From assembly GCA_002729515.1 (NCBI GenBank), contig PBYF01000067.1, forward strand, positions 1 to 43,377: a stretch of DNA of 43,377 bases, written 5' to 3'. The position numbers were made by a program, and so were the translations under genes. This document shows, piece after piece, positions 6,398 to 18,370 of this stretch. How positions within the stretch are numbered: the first letter of the stretch is position 1; each line of letters opens with the position of its first letter. The notes beneath the pieces were generated by a model. That model saw nothing but the letters and a program-made list of their open reading frames with translations. It ran no database searches and was not told the origin of the DNA. The DNA is from Deltaproteobacteria bacterium. Its GTDB lineage: Bacteria > Myxococcota_A > UBA9160 > SMWR01.

Positions 6398-8227
6398 ATG
6401 TCGCAGAAACCCACCAAAGAATTGCAGAGCGTCGCGATCCGTTTCACCGGGGATTCCGGTGACGGCATGCAGCTGACCGGTACCAAGTTCACCGAGTCGA
6501 CGGCGTTGGCCGGAAACGATCTCTCGACGCTACCGGACTTCCCGGCCGAGATCCGCGCGCCCGCTGGCACCTTGGCGGGCGTCTCGGGCTTCCAGATCCA
6601 CTTCTCGAGCCAGGACATCCGCACCCCAGCCGACCATCCGGACGTGCTTGTGTCGTTCAACCCCGCGGCGCTTCGCGCCAACCTCGACGACGTGCGGTCC
6701 GGCGGAACGGTGATCCTGAACAGCGATGCCTTTACCGTAAAGGCCCTCGCCCGCGCGGGCTACACCGAGGACCCGCGCCCGACGCTGGCCGACCAGTTCC
6801 AGCTCATCGAAGTCCCGCTCACGAAGCTCAACCGCGCGGCTCTGAAGGATCTGAAACTCAGCAGCCGCGAAGCGGACCGCTGCAAGAACTTCTTCGCTCT
6901 GGGCCTCATGTACTGGCTCTACAACCGCCCGATGGAATCGACATTGCGCTGGCTCGAGGGCCATTTCGCCGGCAACGTGCTCGAGGCGAACCAGCGCGTC
7001 CTGAAAGCCGGATACGCCTTCGGCGAAACGTCGGAGATCTTCCCGCGCTCGTTCGTCGTCCCGCGCGCCAAAATCGAACCGGGGCATTACCGCAACATCA
7101 CCGGGAATACCGCACTCGCCTGGGGCATCGTCGCCGCGAGCCAGATCATGGACCGACCGGTATTCCTCGGCGCCTACCCGATCACCCCGGCGAGCGAGGT
7201 CCTACACGAGGTGTCGCGCTACCGACACTTCGGTGTGAAGACCTTCCAGGCCGAGGACGAAATCGCAGCCGCCAGCACCGCCATCGGGGCATCCTTCGCC
7301 GGGTCGCTCGGCGTCTGTACCACGAGCAGTCCCGGCTTCCTCCTGAAGCAGGAGGCGCTCGGCCTGGCCGTGATGGCCGAACTGCCGCTCGTGGTCGTGA
7401 ACATCCAACGCGCAGGGCCCTCGACGGGCATGCCCACCAAGGCCGAGCAGGCGGACCTGTTGGCGGCGCTCCACGGCCGCAACTCCGAGAGCCCGGTCCC
7501 GGTGCTGGCGGCAGACACTCCCGGCAACTGCTTCGACACCGTTCTCGAGGCCTTTCGACTCGCGGTCCGACACATGACGCCGGTGATCGTGCTCTCCGAT
7601 TCCTACCTCGCGAACAGCGCAGAGCCCTGGCCGATCCCGGACGTCGCGAGCCTGGGGCATGAGAGCGTGCCGCTGCGGGTCGACCCAGCTGGTTTCCAGC
7701 CCTACGCCCGCGACGACGAGACGCTGGCCCGGCCCTGGGCCGTGCCGGGAACGCCCGGGCTCGAGCACCGCATCGGGGGTCTCTCGAAGCAGGAAGGCTC
7801 GGGCAACGTCAGCTACGACCCCCGTAACAATGAGCGCATGCCCGAGTTGCGGCACGAGAAGGTGGCGCGCATAGCCGCGGAGATTCCGGCCATCGAGGTG
7901 ATGGGTCCAGACCGGGGTGAGTTGCTGGTGGTCGGCTGGGGTGGCACCCGAGGAGCAATCGTCTCAGCATGCGAGGAGGTCCGGCGCGACGGACTCTCCG
8001 TCTCGAACATCCACCTGCGCCACTTGAACCCCTTTCCGTCGGACCTCGGCGAGGTGCTGTCGCGTTTCGAGAAAGTCCTGGTAGCCGAACTCAACGCCGG
8101 ACAGCTCGCGCTACTCCTCCGTGCCGAATTCCTCGTCGACGCCCAATGTCTCGCCAAGATCAAAGGGCAGCCCTTCCGCATCGAGGAAATCCGCGCCCGC
8201 ATCGACGCCATGCTCCAGGAGAACTGA
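6398..8227 (+). CDS. korA: 2-oxoacid:acceptor oxidoreductase, fused gamma-alpha subunit
   Basis: 609 residues from ATG 6398. This subunit of the 2-oxoacid:ferredoxin oxidoreductase family has an N-terminal gamma domain (about 10-190, starting VAIRFTGDSGDGMQLTG and LPDFPAEIRAP) fused to the alpha (pyrimidine-side) domain (about 225-600, with GAYPITPASEVLHEV, FQAEDEIAAASTAIGASFAG and RAGPSTGMPTKAEQADLL). With KorB it oxidatively decarboxylates a 2-oxoacid to the acyl-CoA and reduces ferredoxin. The fused layout and the neighbouring sucCD, icd and mdh suggest 2-oxoglutarate as substrate. The longer frame from 6299 adds a non-conserved leader. The GGAG next to this ATG is only one base away, so initiation may be weakly SD-dependent. 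Confidence 0.93.
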   Translation: MSQKPTKELQSVAIRFTGDSGDGMQLTGTKFTESTALAGNDLSTLPDFPAEIRAPAGTLAGVSGFQIHFSSQDIRTPADHPDVLVSFNPAALRANLDDVRSGGTVILNSDAFTVKALARAGYTEDPRPTLADQFQLIEVPLTKLNRAALKDLKLSSREADRCKNFFALGLMYWLYNRPMESTLRWLEGHFAGNVLEANQRVLKAGYAFGETSEIFPRSFVVPRAKIEPGHYRNITGNTALAWGIVAASQIMDRPVFLGAYPITPASEVLHEVSRYRHFGVKTFQAEDEIAAASTAIGASFAGSLGVCTTSSPGFLLKQEALGLAVMAELPLVVVNIQRAGPSTGMPTKAEQADLLAALHGRNSESPVPVLAADTPGNCFDTVLEAFRLAVRHMTPVIVLSDSYLANSAEPWPIPDVASLGHESVPLRVDPAGFQPYARDDETLARPWAVPGTPGLEHRIGGLSKQEGSGNVSYDPRNNERMPELRHEKVARIAAEIPAIEVMGPDRGELLVVGWGGTRGAIVSACEEVRRDGLSVSNIHLRHLNPFPSDLGEVLSRFEKVLVAELNAGQLALLLRAEFLVDAQCLAKIKGQPFRIEEIRARIDAMLQEN

Positions 8228-8229
8228 CC

Positions 8230-9255
8230 ATGGCTTCCAGAGCCGCCCTCACCCAGAAAGACTTCGCTTCCGACCAGGACGTTCGATGGTGCCCCGGCTG
8301 CGGCGACTACTCGATCCTGGCCAACATCCAGCGGGTGATGCCGGAACTCGGCGTCCCGCACGAGAACTTCGTCTTCGTGTCGGGGATCGGCTGCTCGAGC
8401 CGCTTCCCCTATTACATGAATACCTACGGCTTCCACACGATCCACGGGCGCGCTCCCGCGTTTGCCACAGGCATCAAGTGCGCGGAACCCGAACTCTCCG
8501 TCTGGGTGGTGACGGGTGACGGCGACGGACTCTCGATCGGTGGGAACCACCTGCTCCACACGATCCGGCGCAACGTCGACCTGCAGATCCTGCTCTTCAA
8601 CAACCGGGTCTACGGTCTCACCAAGGGCCAGTACTCGCCGACGTCGCGCGTGGGGATGCGCACCAAGTCGACTCCGGACGGCTCGATCGACCACCCGGTC
8701 GATCCGATCGCTTTCGCCCTGGGCTCGGGCGCGACCTTCGTCGCCCGCGCCGTGGACGTGGACGCGCAGCACCTCCAGGAAATGTTGCGGCGCGCGCACG
8801 CCCACCGCGGAACCGCATTCATCGAGATCCTCCAGAACTGCCCCGTCTACAACGACGACGAGTGGATCGAGGTGGAGGATCGCAAGCAACGGGTGGAGGC
8901 GAGCCTGAAGCTCGAGGATGGAAAGCCCCTGGTCTATGGCCCTTCGGGCGACGTTCGGGGCATCCGAATCGAAGACGGCATCCCCTCGGTGATCGAGCTG
9001 AGGGACGACCAGGACCCCGTGTCGGCCGGTGTGGCCGTCCACCACGACCGCCACGAAAGCCCCGCCTACGCCTTTGCCCTGGCGAGCCTGCGCCGCACCA
9101 AGTTTCCGATTCCCATCGGGGTCTTCCGCGCGGTCGAAAAACCGACCTACGAGGCCCTCCTCTCGGGACAGGTGGCCGCCGCACGCACAAAGCGCGGCGA
9201 GGGCGACCTCGAGTCGCTGCTCAACTCTGGCGACACCTGGACGGTGGAAGCCTAG
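8230..9255 (+). CDS. korB: 2-oxoacid:acceptor oxidoreductase, beta (TPP-binding) subunit
   Basis: 341 residues, starting two bases after korA. It binds thiamine diphosphate ([15 protein letters not shown] and the following [14 protein letters not shown]) and, by family knowledge, one [4Fe-4S] cluster. Four candidate cysteine ligands are visible: WCPGC at about 21-24, IGCSSR at about 55, and LQNCPVY at about 203. [19 protein letters not shown] is typical of KorB. The final ~70 residues form the usual C-terminal extension. The TAG stop overlaps the stop codon of sucD on the other strand by four bases (9252-9255), so the two operons converge without spacer and no terminator is visible between them. 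Confidence 0.94.
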   Translation: MASRAALTQKDFASDQDVRWCPGCGDYSILANIQRVMPELGVPHENFVFVSGIGCSSRFPYYMNTYGFHTIHGRAPAFATGIKCAEPELSVWVVTGDGDGLSIGGNHLLHTIRRNVDLQILLFNNRVYGLTKGQYSPTSRVGMRTKSTPDGSIDHPVDPIAFALGSGATFVARAVDVDAQHLQEMLRRAHAHRGTAFIEILQNCPVYNDDEWIEVEDRKQRVEASLKLEDGKPLVYGPSGDVRGIRIEDGIPSVIELRDDQDPVSAGVAVHHDRHESPAYAFALASLRRTKFPIPIGVFRAVEKPTYEALLSGQVAAARTKRGEGDLESLLNSGDTWTVEA

Positions 9256-10133
9256 GAGCCCGAGAGGTCCGGGACATTCTTTGCCAGCGTCTCGGCGATC
9301 TCGGCGGGAGACGGCGCGACGAAGGCACCAGCCGCCTCGAGTGCGGCGATCTTGTCGCTGGCCCTGCCCTTGCCGCCGGCGATGATCGCACCCGCATGCC
9401 CCATGCGTTTGCCCGGCGGTGCGTTCTGCCCGGCGATGAAGGCAGCCACGGGTTTGCTCATCTCGTCGCGAATGAACTCCGCGGCGGTCTCCTCCGCCGA
9501 GCCGCCGATCTCGCCGATCATGACCACCGCTCGGGTTTCCGGGTCAGCCTCGAACAGGCGGAGCGCATCGACGAACGTCGTCCCGATGATTGCATCCCCG
9601 CCAATCCCCAGGCACGTCGATTGACCGATCCCGAGACGCGAGAGCTGGTCCACGGCTTCGTACGTGAGGGTCCCGGAACGCGATATCACGCCGACGGGTC
9701 CGGGGCGTGTGATCTGCGCCGGCATGATCCCGATCCGGCATTGCTCCGGCGTCACGACCCCGGGACAGTTCGGACCCACGAGCCGGAGCTTCGAGCCCTG
9801 CAGGGCGCGCTTTGCCCGCAACATATCCAGGGCGGGAATCCCCTCGGTGATGCAGGCCGCGACTCCGATGCCGGCATCCGCCGCCTCGAGAATCGCATCG
9901 GCAGCACCCGGGGGCGGGACGAAGATCACAGAAGCGTCGGCTCCGGTATCCGCAACGGCCTGCTCGACCGTGTCGAAGACCGGGATGCCATCGATCGCGG
10001 TGCCGCCCTTGCCCGGATGGACGCCCCCCACCACCCGGGTTCCATACTCGACGGACAAGCCGGCGTGGAACCGCCCCATGCGGCCCATGCCCTGAACGAT
10101 GAGCCGAGTGTCCACATTGCAGAGTATGGCCAC
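9252..10133 (-). CDS. sucD: Succinate--CoA ligase, alpha subunit
   Basis: 293 residues from GTG 10133 ([15 protein letters not shown] matches the family N-terminus). The alpha subunit binds CoA and carries the phosphorylated histidine. Visible features are the CoA-binding Rossmann fold ([11 protein letters not shown]), the [12 protein letters not shown] loop, and the phospho-His motif in [14 protein letters not shown] near residue 247. It converts succinyl-CoA to succinate with ATP or GTP formation (or the reverse). It lies two bases after sucC and ends overlapping korB tail to tail. The N-terminal glycine-rich loop reads VQGMGRMG, one residue shorter than the usual VQGITGxxG. Confidence 0.95.
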   Translation of the reverse strand: MAILCNVDTRLIVQGMGRMGRFHAGLSVEYGTRVVGGVHPGKGGTAIDGIPVFDTVEQAVADTGADASVIFVPPPGAADAILEAADAGIGVAACITEGIPALDMLRAKRALQGSKLRLVGPNCPGVVTPEQCRIGIMPAQITRPGPVGVISRSGTLTYEAVDQLSRLGIGQSTCLGIGGDAIIGTTFVDALRLFEADPETRAVVMIGEIGGSAEETAAEFIRDEMSKPVAAFIAGQNAPPGKRMGHAGAIIAGGKGRASDKIAALEAAGAFVAPSPAEIAETLAKNVPDLSGS

Positions 10134-10135
10134 GA

Positions 10136-11302
10136 TCAGACTCCCCGCACCGCCGCGACGGCTTTTTCGCCGGCGTCGCGCAGCGTCTCGGCGGAAGTGA
10201 TGTCGAGCTCGGATTTCGCAAGGATCTCCCGCCCCTCGTCTGCATTGGTTCCCTGGAGGCGCACCACGAGCGGCACTTCGATTCCGAGTTCGGCGGCGGC
10301 CGCGACCACGCCCTCGGCGATGAGGTCGCAGCGCACGATCCCCCCGAAGATATTCACCAGGATCGCCCGTACGTTCTCGTCGCGCAGGATGATCTTGAAC
10401 GCTTCCTTGACCTTCTCCTTGTCCGCGCCACCCCCCGCATCGAGAAAATTTGCCGGACGCCCGCCGCAGTACTGGATCATGTCGAGCGTCGCCATGGCGA
10501 GGCCAGCGCCGTTCACCATGCAGCCGATGTCTCCATCGAGCCCGACGTAGGCCAGATCGATCTCCTGGGCCGCCCGCTCGCGGGGGTCCTCCTCCTCCGG
10601 ATCGCGCAACGCCGCGAGATCGGCGTGGCGGTAGAGGGCGTTGTCATCGAAATTGAGCTTGCAGTCGAGGGCGAAGAGTTCCCCACCCTTGGTGAGCACC
10701 AGTGGATTGATCTCCGCCAGTGAGCAGTCCTTCTCGACAAAGAGACGGAAGAGACCGGACAGGAAACCCTCGAGATTCTTCACCTGTGCAGCGTCGAAGC
10801 CCAGGCCGAAGCCAACCCGGCGTGCGGCGTATGCGGGAAGTTCGGGAGCACCATCGACGTTCACCGTGATGATCCGCTCGGGAGTCTTCGACGCAACCTC
10901 CTCGATCTCGACCCCTCCCTCGGTGGACGCAATGATCGCGAGGTTTTCCGCAGCGCGATCGAGCACGACCCCGAGGTAGTACTCGCGCTCGATCTCCGAA
11001 CCCGTCTCCACGTAGACTTTGCGTACGAGCTTGCCCTCGGGACCGGTCTGGTGGGTCTTGAGCCTCATGCCCAGCATCTCGCCAGCGACCCGCTTCGCCT
11101 CTCCTGGAGACCGTGCCAGCTGGATGCCGCCCCCCTTGCCCCGGCCTCCCGCGTGCACCTGCGCCTTCACCACGACGAGCCCCTTGTCGAGCCCGCGAGC
11201 CACCTCCTCGGCCGCAGCCGGCGTAGAAGCCACGCCGCCTTCCGGCACCGCCACCCCATACTGCCGAAGCAGGTCCTTCGCCTGGTACTCGTGAATGTTC
11301 AT
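10136..11302 (-). CDS. sucC: Succinate--CoA ligase, beta subunit
   Basis: 388 residues, the standard length. The N-terminal [22 protein letters not shown] and the ATP-grasp segment [18 protein letters not shown] bind nucleotide. The C-terminal CoA-ligase fold contains [24 protein letters not shown] and [17 protein letters not shown], all highly conserved. It forms the alpha-beta unit with SucD from the next gene. The GAGG nine bases before ATG 11302 is the likely ribosome-binding site. Gene order mdh-sucC-sucD on one strand suggests TCA co-expression. Confidence 0.96.
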   Translation of the reverse strand: MNIHEYQAKDLLRQYGVAVPEGGVASTPAAAEEVARGLDKGLVVVKAQVHAGGRGKGGGIQLARSPGEAKRVAGEMLGMRLKTHQTGPEGKLVRKVYVETGSEIEREYYLGVVLDRAAENLAIIASTEGGVEIEEVASKTPERIITVNVDGAPELPAYAARRVGFGLGFDAAQVKNLEGFLSGLFRLFVEKDCSLAEINPLVLTKGGELFALDCKLNFDDNALYRHADLAALRDPEEEDPRERAAQEIDLAYVGLDGDIGCMVNGAGLAMATLDMIQYCGGRPANFLDAGGGADKEKVKEAFKIILRDENVRAILVNIFGGIVRCDLIAEGVVAAAAELGIEVPLVVRLQGTNADEGREILAKSELDITSAETLRDAGEKAVAAVRGV

Positions 11303-11357
11303 GAGGTTCGACCTCGCTCTTCCCCGGGTTACCGCGCGCGCGTGGCGCCTGCGGACC

Positions 11358-13554
<2,197 letters not shown>

Positions 13555-13589
13555 GGGTCTCGCGGTATAAGCGATCCTCGCCCGGGTCG

Positions 13590-15398
13590 CTACTCGCGAG
13601 GGAGTTCGACGCGGATCGTGAGTTCGTCGAGCTGCTGCTGCTCCACGACCCCGGGGGCGTTCATCAACAGATCCTGGGCACGCTGCGTCTTGGGAAATGC
13701 AACCACATCCCGCAGGCTTTCGACGCCTGCGAGCACCATCACCCAGCGGTCGAAGCCGTAGGCAAAGCCGCCGTGGGGCGGCGCACCCGCATCCAGCGCG
13801 TTCAGCAGGAAGCCGAAACGTGTCTCCGCCTCGCGCTTGGGATAGCCGAGCAGTTCCAGAATACGCCGTTGCACGTCGGAGCGGTGGTTGCGCAGGCTCC
13901 CGGACCCCAACTCGACGCCGTTGATCACCACGTCGTAGTGCGTCCCCCGCACCCGGTCGGGATCCGTCTCGAGCAGTCCGAGATCCTCGTCGAGCGGCGC
14001 CACGAAGGGCTGGTGCGCGTAGGTCCGCGAACCGTCGTCGGCACGCTTGAAGAGCGGGAAGTCGACCACGAAGACCGCGTCGAAGGCACGGCCGTCCACC
14101 CTCCCGAGCCGCTCCCCCAGATCCGTCCGCAGGCGCGAGAGCACCGCGTTCGCCCGGCCGGCCGCATCCGCCTGGAAGAAAATCAAGCTGCCCGGACGCG
14201 CGCCGGTCCGTTCGGCCACCATCGCGCGCTCTTCTTCCGAGAAGAACTTCACGATCGGCGACTGCCAGGTGCCGTCGTCGTTCACGCGGATCCAGGCCAG
14301 TCCCTTCGCCCCGAGTTCTTTCTTGACGAAGCTCTCGAGCCGGTCCACGTCACCGCGCCCGAGGTCGCCGGCGTCGTGGACCGGCAGACACTTCACGATG
14401 CCGCCTGCGTCCACCGCGGCTCGGAACGCCCGGAAGCCGCTCTCGCGAAACGCGTCGGTCAAGTCGACGAGTTCCAGCTGGATGCGCGTGTCGGGCCGGT
14501 CCGAACCGAAGCGATCCATCGCCTCGATGTAGGGAATGCGGCGAAACGGGCGCTCCAGCTCGACCCCAGCCGCCTCGGCGCAACCGCGGGCCGTGAGTTC
14601 TTCGAGCACGTCGAGCACCTCCTCGACCCCGACGAACGACATCTCGAGATCGATCTGGGTGAACTCCGGCTGCCGGTCGGCGCGCAGGTCCTCGTCCCGG
14701 AAACAGCGCGCGATCTGGAAGTAGCGCTCGAAGCCCGCGATCATCAGCAACTGCTTCATGATCTGCGGTGACTGCGGCAACGCGTAGAACTCGCCCGGGT
14801 GCAGGCGGCTCGGAACCAGGAAATCCCGCGCACCCTCGGGTGTCGAATTGGCGAGTACCGGCGTCTCGATCTCGAGAAAGCCCTGGGCCACCAGACTGCT
14901 CCGCACCGACTGCGCCAGTGCGTGCCGCAACTGCAGCGCGCGCTGGAGGGGCGGCCGACGAAGGTCGTGAAGCCGGTAACGCAAGCGCGCCTCCTCGTCC
15001 GCGTCCGCTTCCTCTTCGATCGCGAAAGGCGGCGGAGTCGCGCGGTTGAGCAGCCGGAGTTCGGAGACCTCGACCTCGACTTCGCCGGTCGCGAGCTTCG
15101 GATTCACCGTGTCTGCCGACCGGCGCATGACAACGCCCCTCACCAGGATCACGTACTCCGAACGCAGCTCGCCCGCCCGTGCGTGAGCCTCGGGAGAGGC
15201 GTCCGGGCGAAAGACCACCTGCACCCGCTCGCCGCGGTCGCGAAGGTCGACGAAAATCACGCCGCCGTGGTCACGGCGGCGGTGTACCCAGCCCGCGAGC
15301 ACGACCTCGCGGTCCACGAGATCCGCGCTCACCTCGGCGGCGGCATGCGTCCGGCGCAATTCGCCCATCGCATCCGGCGCAACCTCTTCGCGGCTCAC
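13590..15398 (-). CDS. aspS: Aspartate--tRNA ligase, bacterial type (probably non-discriminating)
   Basis: 602 residues from GTG 15398 with GGAGG six bases upstream. Anticodon-binding OB fold ([18 protein letters not shown]), class II motif 2 ([18 protein letters not shown]), the GAD insertion (about residues 300-430) and motif 3 ([15 protein letters not shown]) are all present. The His in RRRDHGG is the residue found in non-discriminating AspRS that charges both tRNA-Asp and tRNA-Asn; discriminating enzymes such as that of E. coli have Leu here. That would imply tRNA-dependent Asn formation by GatCAB, which is not in this window. It is 35 bases upstream of icd and may be co-transcribed with it. 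Confidence 0.95.
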   Translation of the reverse strand: MSREEVAPDAMGELRRTHAAAEVSADLVDREVVLAGWVHRRRDHGGVIFVDLRDRGERVQVVFRPDASPEAHARAGELRSEYVILVRGVVMRRSADTVNPKLATGEVEVEVSELRLLNRATPPPFAIEEEADADEEARLRYRLHDLRRPPLQRALQLRHALAQSVRSSLVAQGFLEIETPVLANSTPEGARDFLVPSRLHPGEFYALPQSPQIMKQLLMIAGFERYFQIARCFRDEDLRADRQPEFTQIDLEMSFVGVEEVLDVLEELTARGCAEAAGVELERPFRRIPYIEAMDRFGSDRPDTRIQLELVDLTDAFRESGFRAFRAAVDAGGIVKCLPVHDAGDLGRGDVDRLESFVKKELGAKGLAWIRVNDDGTWQSPIVKFFSEEERAMVAERTGARPGSLIFFQADAAGRANAVLSRLRTDLGERLGRVDGRAFDAVFVVDFPLFKRADDGSRTYAHQPFVAPLDEDLGLLETDPDRVRGTHYDVVINGVELGSGSLRNHRSDVQRRILELLGYPKREAETRFGFLLNALDAGAPPHGGFAYGFDRWVMVLAGVESLRDVVAFPKTQRAQDLLMNAPGVVEQQQLDELTIRVELPRE

Positions 15399-15478
15399 GA
15401 AGCCCCTCCACCCGGCGACAGAAAACAGGAAAACTCAAGTAAAAACAGGTGGTTGGATAGCAGTCGCCCTGCGCCGTG
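15399..15478 (-). other. Gap between aspS and the diguanylate cyclase gene
   Basis: 80 bases. It contains an A/T-rich segment (aaaaacagg, gaaaactcaag) in which the promoter for aspS is likely to lie, but no clean -35/-10 pair stands out. Confidence 0.35.
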
Positions 15479-16531
15479 TCAATCCTCGGAGAGATCCGAG
15501 GCGGAGACGGAACAGTTGCGGCCTTTCGATTTCGCCCGGTACATGGACTTGTCGGCCGCGTCGAGGAGCGTTTCCCGGCTGCGGCCGTGCACGGGATGGG
15601 TCGCCACGCCGATGCTGATCGTAAGGCGAACAGGCCGGCCCCCTCCTCCCTCGAAGAGCGTCTCGGCGACCGTGCGCCGGATGCGCTCAGCGACGGCCAT
15701 GGCCTGCTCCTCGCCCGTATCTACGAGCAGGATCGTAAACTCGTCGCCGCCGTAGCGCGCCAGCGTGTCGACCTGGCGGATACATTCCTGAAGAACCCGG
15801 GAGAGCTTGCGCAGCACCTCGGAGCCCACCAGATGCCCATGCTCGTCGTTGACGCGCTTGAACCGGTCGAGATCCAGGAAGAGGATCGAAAGCTGCTTGC
15901 CGTAGCGGTCTGCACGCTGGATCTCACGCGCGGTCGCCTGGAACAGGAAACGCGCGTTGTAGACGTCGGTCACGTCGTCTACCAGGGCGCGCTCCTTCGC
16001 CCGGCCGTAGCGTTCGGCGTTTCGGAGCGCGAGCTCCGAAAGGCTGCGCACCATCACCGCGTGAGAAATGGCCTCCTCGCCGAAGTCCGCCCGGTCGCCG
16101 AAGACCCAGAGCACGCCCTGTTCGCTCTCGGATCCGCACATCGGCACTGCCAGAATCCGCCCGCATTCGACGCCGGCCTCGGCGAGTGCATCGTGCACCA
16201 CACCATCGGCGACGACCCGGGGCACGTCGAACGATTCCCGGCCGACGAGCTTCTCCAAAACCATTACGCCGCGCAGTCGCCGGGTTTCGGATTCGTCGAA
16301 GCCCCGGAAAGCAACTCCGTCCGAGTTCTGCAGCGAACGCCGAAAGAGCGCAAGGCCACGGGATTCCCCCACCGCGCCAAGCAGCACGTCGAGCGCAACT
16401 GCGAAGACCTCCCCGCCATCGAGACAGCTCACCAAGGCCCGACTCGCCTCGAGCGTGCGCAGCGAATCGCGCAGCTCTTCGTTCTCCTCGAACAACTGCT
16501 GGCGCGTCAGCTCGTCGGGTCCGGTGTTCAT
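15479..16531 (-). CDS. GAF-like plus GGDEF diguanylate cyclase
   Basis: 350 residues from ATG 16531. Residues about 8-30 form a short helix, about 30-175 look like a GAF sensor domain (CGSESEQGVLWVFGDRADF), and about 185-345 form the GGDEF domain. The active-site GGDEF at 261-265 is intact and the I-site RQVD (252-255) lies the canonical five residues before it, so it should make c-di-GMP and be product-inhibited. DDVTDVYNARF and YGKQLSILFLDLDRFKRVND are the family signatures. No membrane segment is present, so it is probably cytosolic. It is divergent from the acyl-CoA synthetase. Confidence 0.92.
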   Translation of the reverse strand: MNTGPDELTRQQLFEENEELRDSLRTLEASRALVSCLDGGEVFAVALDVLLGAVGESRGLALFRRSLQNSDGVAFRGFDESETRRLRGVMVLEKLVGRESFDVPRVVADGVVHDALAEAGVECGRILAVPMCGSESEQGVLWVFGDRADFGEEAISHAVMVRSLSELALRNAERYGRAKERALVDDVTDVYNARFLFQATAREIQRADRYGKQLSILFLDLDRFKRVNDEHGHLVGSEVLRKLSRVLQECIRQVDTLARYGGDEFTILLVDTGEEQAMAVAERIRRTVAETLFEGGGGRPVRLTISIGVATHPVHGRSRETLLDAADKSMYRAKSKGRNCSVSASDLSED

Positions 16532-16732
16532 GGGGAATCCACTCCCGGCCCTCCGTTCGGCTTGCAGGATTGCCGGCTTGAGAGGCCAGGTGTGTGAAAA
16601 TAGCCCCGCATCGAGGCGTCTGCCAAACCTCGCCACGATAGCGGGCTGCGCTGCGCAATGTCTTGCGCAGCGGCTAGACCCCCGCGCGGGCCCTCGCGCC
16701 CGGGTACGATCCTGCGTAGGAGAGGAACCCAT
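16532..16732. promoter_or_regulatory. Divergent promoter region with a 10-bp-stem hairpin
   Basis: 201 bases separate the divergent starts of the diguanylate cyclase and the acyl-CoA synthetase. It holds the palindrome at 16649-16672 (its own entry) and a strong Shine-Dalgarno AGGAGAGGA (16718-16726) for the plus-strand gene. Promoter hexamers are not clear; TTGAGA at 16580-16585 is a weak -35 candidate. Confidence 0.4.
16649..16672. promoter_or_regulatory. Perfect inverted repeat, 10-bp arms with a 4-base loop
   Basis: The left arm is CGCTGCGCAA, the loop TGTC and the right arm TTGCGCAGCG. It lies 60 bases before the acyl-CoA synthetase start and about 118 bases upstream of the diguanylate cyclase start. 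It could be a dyad operator for a dimeric regulator or a 5'-UTR hairpin. No T-tract follows, so an intrinsic terminator is unlikely. Confidence 0.6.
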
Positions 16733-18349
16733 ATGGCTGAATTGGAAGCCGGACTCGATAGATGGCGACGAGCCGCGGACGAGTTTCGCTGGGAGATACC
16801 GGACCCTTTCAACTTCGGACGGGACGTGGTGGACCAGTTCCCGCCGGAACAGCCAGCGCTGCTCTGGCGCGGTGGCGAAGGCTCTGAGCGCCGCCTCGGA
16901 TTCGGGGAGATCGCGGAGCAGTCGAACCGGGTCGCTCACCTGCTGAAAAATCTCGGCGTCGGCCCCGGCGACGCCATCATCGTAATGCTGCCGCGCATCC
17001 CCGAGTGGCACATCGTCATGGTGGGTGCGCTCAAGGCCGGGACGCTCGTGATCCCCTGTTCCACCATCCTGCGTCCAAAAGACATCGCCTACCGCGCGGA
17101 GCACAGCGCCGCTGTCGCGGTCGTGACCACCCCGGACCAGGCCGTGTTGGTCGACCAGGTTGGGGCCGAGGCGGCAAGCCTGCGCCACCGGCTCTGCGTC
17201 GCGTCGCCCGGCGCGGCGCCGCCCGACGGCTGGACGGACCTGGCGACGGCTCTCGCCAGCCAGGCAGCGGATTCCAGCGCCAGCCGGGAAACCCGCGCGG
17301 CGGACCCCGCCCTCGTCTACTACACCTCCGGAACCACCGGCCCGCCCAAGGCCGTTCTCCACGCGCACGGCTACACCTTCGCCCAGCGGTACACCTCGGA
17401 GTTCTGGCACGGCGTGCGCGCGGGCGATCGCGTCTGGACGACGAGCGACACGGGATGGGCCAAGGCGGCCTATGGCGTGATCTTCGGGCCCTGGAGCCTC
17501 GGTGCCGAAGTCGTGCTCCTCGACGCGCGCTTCGACCCGCGGACCGAGCTCTCGCTCCTCGAGCAACTCGCACCCCAGGTCTTCTGCGCCCCGCCCACCG
17601 AGTTCCGCATGCTCGTAAAGGAGAACCTCTCCGGGCTATCGGTGCCGCAGCTGCGCGAGTGCGTCTCGGCCGGAGAGCCCCTCAACCCCGAGGTAATCCG
17701 GGCCTGGCGCGACGCCACCGGGCTCACCATCCGCGACGGCTACGGACAGACCGAAAGCATCCTGCTCGTCGCGAACTATCCGGGAATTCCCGTTCGCCCC
17801 GGCTCCATGGGGCTCCCCATGCCCGGGCACCGGATCGAGGTGATCGATGCCGCCGGGATCCCCCTGCCCCCGGGAGAGGTCGGTGACATCGCCGTGCACG
17901 GCTCGCCGCCCGGCCTGTTTCGCGAGTACTGGAAGGACCCCGCTGCGACCGAGAAGACGCGTCGGGGCGAGTGGTACGTGACCGGCGACCGCGCGACCCG
18001 GGATGAGGCAGGCTATTTCTGGTTCGTGGGGCGCGACGACGACGTGATCATCTCCGCCGGCTACCGCATCGGCCCCTTCGAAGTGGAGAGTGCCCTCGTC
18101 GAACACTCCGACGTCGTGGAAGCCGCGGCGGTCGCCGCCCCGGATCCCGACCGCGGTGCCATCGTCAAAGCATTCGTGGTGCTCCGCGACGGGGCGTCCC
18201 CTTCGGACGAACTCGCGGGCGAACTGCAGGAGCACGTCAAGCGATCTACCGCCCCCTACAAGTACCCCCGCGCGATCGAGTTCGTAGCGGATCTGCCCAA
18301 GACCGTCAGTGGCAAAATCCGCCGCGTCGAACTGCGCGCTCGCGGCTGA
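16733..18349 (+). CDS. Acyl-CoA synthetase (AMP-forming), medium-chain/acetate type
   Basis: 538 residues from ATG 16733 with AGGAGAGGA six bases upstream. An ANL-superfamily ligase: P-loop YYTSGTTGPPKAVLH, A4 motif region FCAPPTEFRML, A5 GYGQTES, hinge A8 around VGRDDDVIISAGYRIGPFEVE, and the A10 lysine in LPKTVSGKIRRVELR. It activates a carboxylic acid with ATP to the acyl adenylate and then to acyl-CoA. GYRIGPFEVESAL is typical of the AcsM (medium-chain) group. The chain-length preference cannot be read from sequence alone. It stands alone on the plus strand. Confidence 0.93.
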   Translation: MAELEAGLDRWRRAADEFRWEIPDPFNFGRDVVDQFPPEQPALLWRGGEGSERRLGFGEIAEQSNRVAHLLKNLGVGPGDAIIVMLPRIPEWHIVMVGALKAGTLVIPCSTILRPKDIAYRAEHSAAVAVVTTPDQAVLVDQVGAEAASLRHRLCVASPGAAPPDGWTDLATALASQAADSSASRETRAADPALVYYTSGTTGPPKAVLHAHGYTFAQRYTSEFWHGVRAGDRVWTTSDTGWAKAAYGVIFGPWSLGAEVVLLDARFDPRTELSLLEQLAPQVFCAPPTEFRMLVKENLSGLSVPQLRECVSAGEPLNPEVIRAWRDATGLTIRDGYGQTESILLVANYPGIPVRPGSMGLPMPGHRIEVIDAAGIPLPPGEVGDIAVHGSPPGLFREYWKDPAATEKTRRGEWYVTGDRATRDEAGYFWFVGRDDDVIISAGYRIGPFEVESALVEHSDVVEAAAVAAPDPDRGAIVKAFVVLRDGASPSDELAGELQEHVKRSTAPYKYPRAIEFVADLPKTVSGKIRRVELRARG

Positions 18350-18370
18350 AGCGCCTGGAGCCGGGGCGCG

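Noticed and set aside
15479..17566. 695-residue minus-strand frame including the diguanylate cyclase
   Set aside because: Its first 345 residues lie opposite the acyl-CoA synthetase and show no domain; the cyclase begins at ATG 16531.
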